Assembly (NCBI RefSeq): GCF_040369795.1 | Contig: NZ_AP028955.1 | Location: forward strand, 1,240,001-1,304,000 | Length of the DNA stretch: 64,000 bases | Direction of reading: 5' to 3' | Source of the DNA: Spiroplasma_E ixodetis_B | GTDB lineage: Bacteria; Bacillota_I; Bacilli_A; Mycoplasmatales; VBWQ01 | Part shown: piece by piece, positions 63,749-64,000 of the stretch | Layout of the letters: the number at the start of each line of letters is the position of its first letter | Numbering within the stretch: position 1 is the first letter of the stretch | The notes under the pieces: generated by a model | What the model was told of the DNA's origin: nothing | What the model saw: the letters and a program-made list of their open reading frames with translations, nothing else | Databases searched by the model: none | Translations under genes and position numbers: made by a program

Positions 63749-64000
63749 ATGGTAAAACTTACAAAAGAACAAATTTTACAAAAAACGATAACTTTAAATA
63801 ATGGTGTCAAAATTCCTCAATTTGGATTAGGTACATATTTAATGGTTGATAGTAAATCTATTTATAATTCAGTAATTTGTGCTTTGCAAAATGGTTATCG
63901 TCATATTGATACTGCAGAATATTATAAAAACGAGGAGATAATTGGTAATGTAATTAAAGATTTTTTAGCATAAAATCCAGAAGTTAAAAGGGAAGATTTA
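63749..64000 (+). pseudogene. Aldo/keto reductase with a premature stop, runs off the window
   Basis: GAAAGGA precedes ATG. LNNGVKIPQFGLGTYLM (about 14-30) and GYRHIDTAEYYKNEE (about 50-64, with catalytic Asp and Tyr) are standard aldo/keto reductase family motifs. TAA at 63971 follows VIKDFLA, and the same frame continues NPEVKREDL, as expected (usually SG/S-x-V-x-R-E-D-L). It is 27 bases after the preceding reductase, so both genes of a likely operon carry one nonsense codon. Confidence 0.8.

Noticed and set aside
1..64000. tRNA or rRNA genes
   Set aside because: No cloverleaf-compatible segment with GGTTCGA-type T-arm and CCA-proximal stem and no rRNA signature was seen; a GGTTCAATT block at 53610 lacks the rest of a tRNA.

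Overview
The window is a piece of a Spiroplasma chromosome. It is extremely A+T-rich, and UGA is read as tryptophan throughout: FtsY, MetK, UvrA, AtpA, KsgA and the transposases only stay open if TGA is sense. It carries two tandem divergent mreB paralogues and a lipoprotein resembling spiralin. It is also saturated with insertion sequences (IS), as in Citri-clade genomes. The species cannot be named from the sequence alone.

Layout. 1-2944: C-terminal part of a large FtsX-type ABC permease. 3107-9705: a broken J-domain/ankyrin gene split by a nested stack of IS elements. 9926-14263: ftsY, ylxM, ymdB, an alpha/beta hydrolase and metK, then a broken cutC. 15062-20821: IS256/IS5/IS630 wreckage around an orphan coding remnant. 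21003-25924: tsaC, a membrane protein, a membrane-protein remnant split by an IS1595-like element, a spiralin-like lipoprotein and an HNH-like pseudogene. 26000-28957: a repeated IS5/IS3 module. 28966-30462: a broken Gly-rich membrane protein and upp. 30471-38456: the F1Fo ATP synthase operon (atpI-like, B, E, F, H, A, G, D, C) with an IS between atpE and atpF. 39399-42269: uvrA. 42363-44457: IS mosaic. 44576-46983: two mreB genes on the minus strand. 47162-49860: ksgA, prs, pth. 49861-53650: a structured gene-free locus split by nested IS elements. 54845-56744: small phage-like genes including a RuvC-like resolvase. 56818-62089: triple-nested and chimeric IS. 62071-64000: a truncated phage-type gene (minus) and two oxidoreductase genes with premature stops, the second cut by the window edge.

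Mobile DNA. Five families occur: IS1595-like (8-bp target duplications), IS630 (TA target, TATA flanks), IS256 (8-bp duplications), IS5 (3-bp duplications) and IS3. Many insertions lie inside older ones. Only two transposase genes look intact: IS256 at 4404-5642 and IS630 at 22582-23469. Two short non-autonomous repeats also recur. One is an ~80-bp element with IS256-like ends (three copies). The other is a ~60-bp palindrome joined to the IS1595-like element and mobilised with it, since the 8-bp duplications flank the pair.

The intact housekeeping genes cover ATP synthesis, nucleotide salvage and PRPP supply, SAM synthesis, DNA repair, SRP targeting, tRNA and rRNA modification, and the cytoskeleton. 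Accessory and phage-like genes are mostly decayed.
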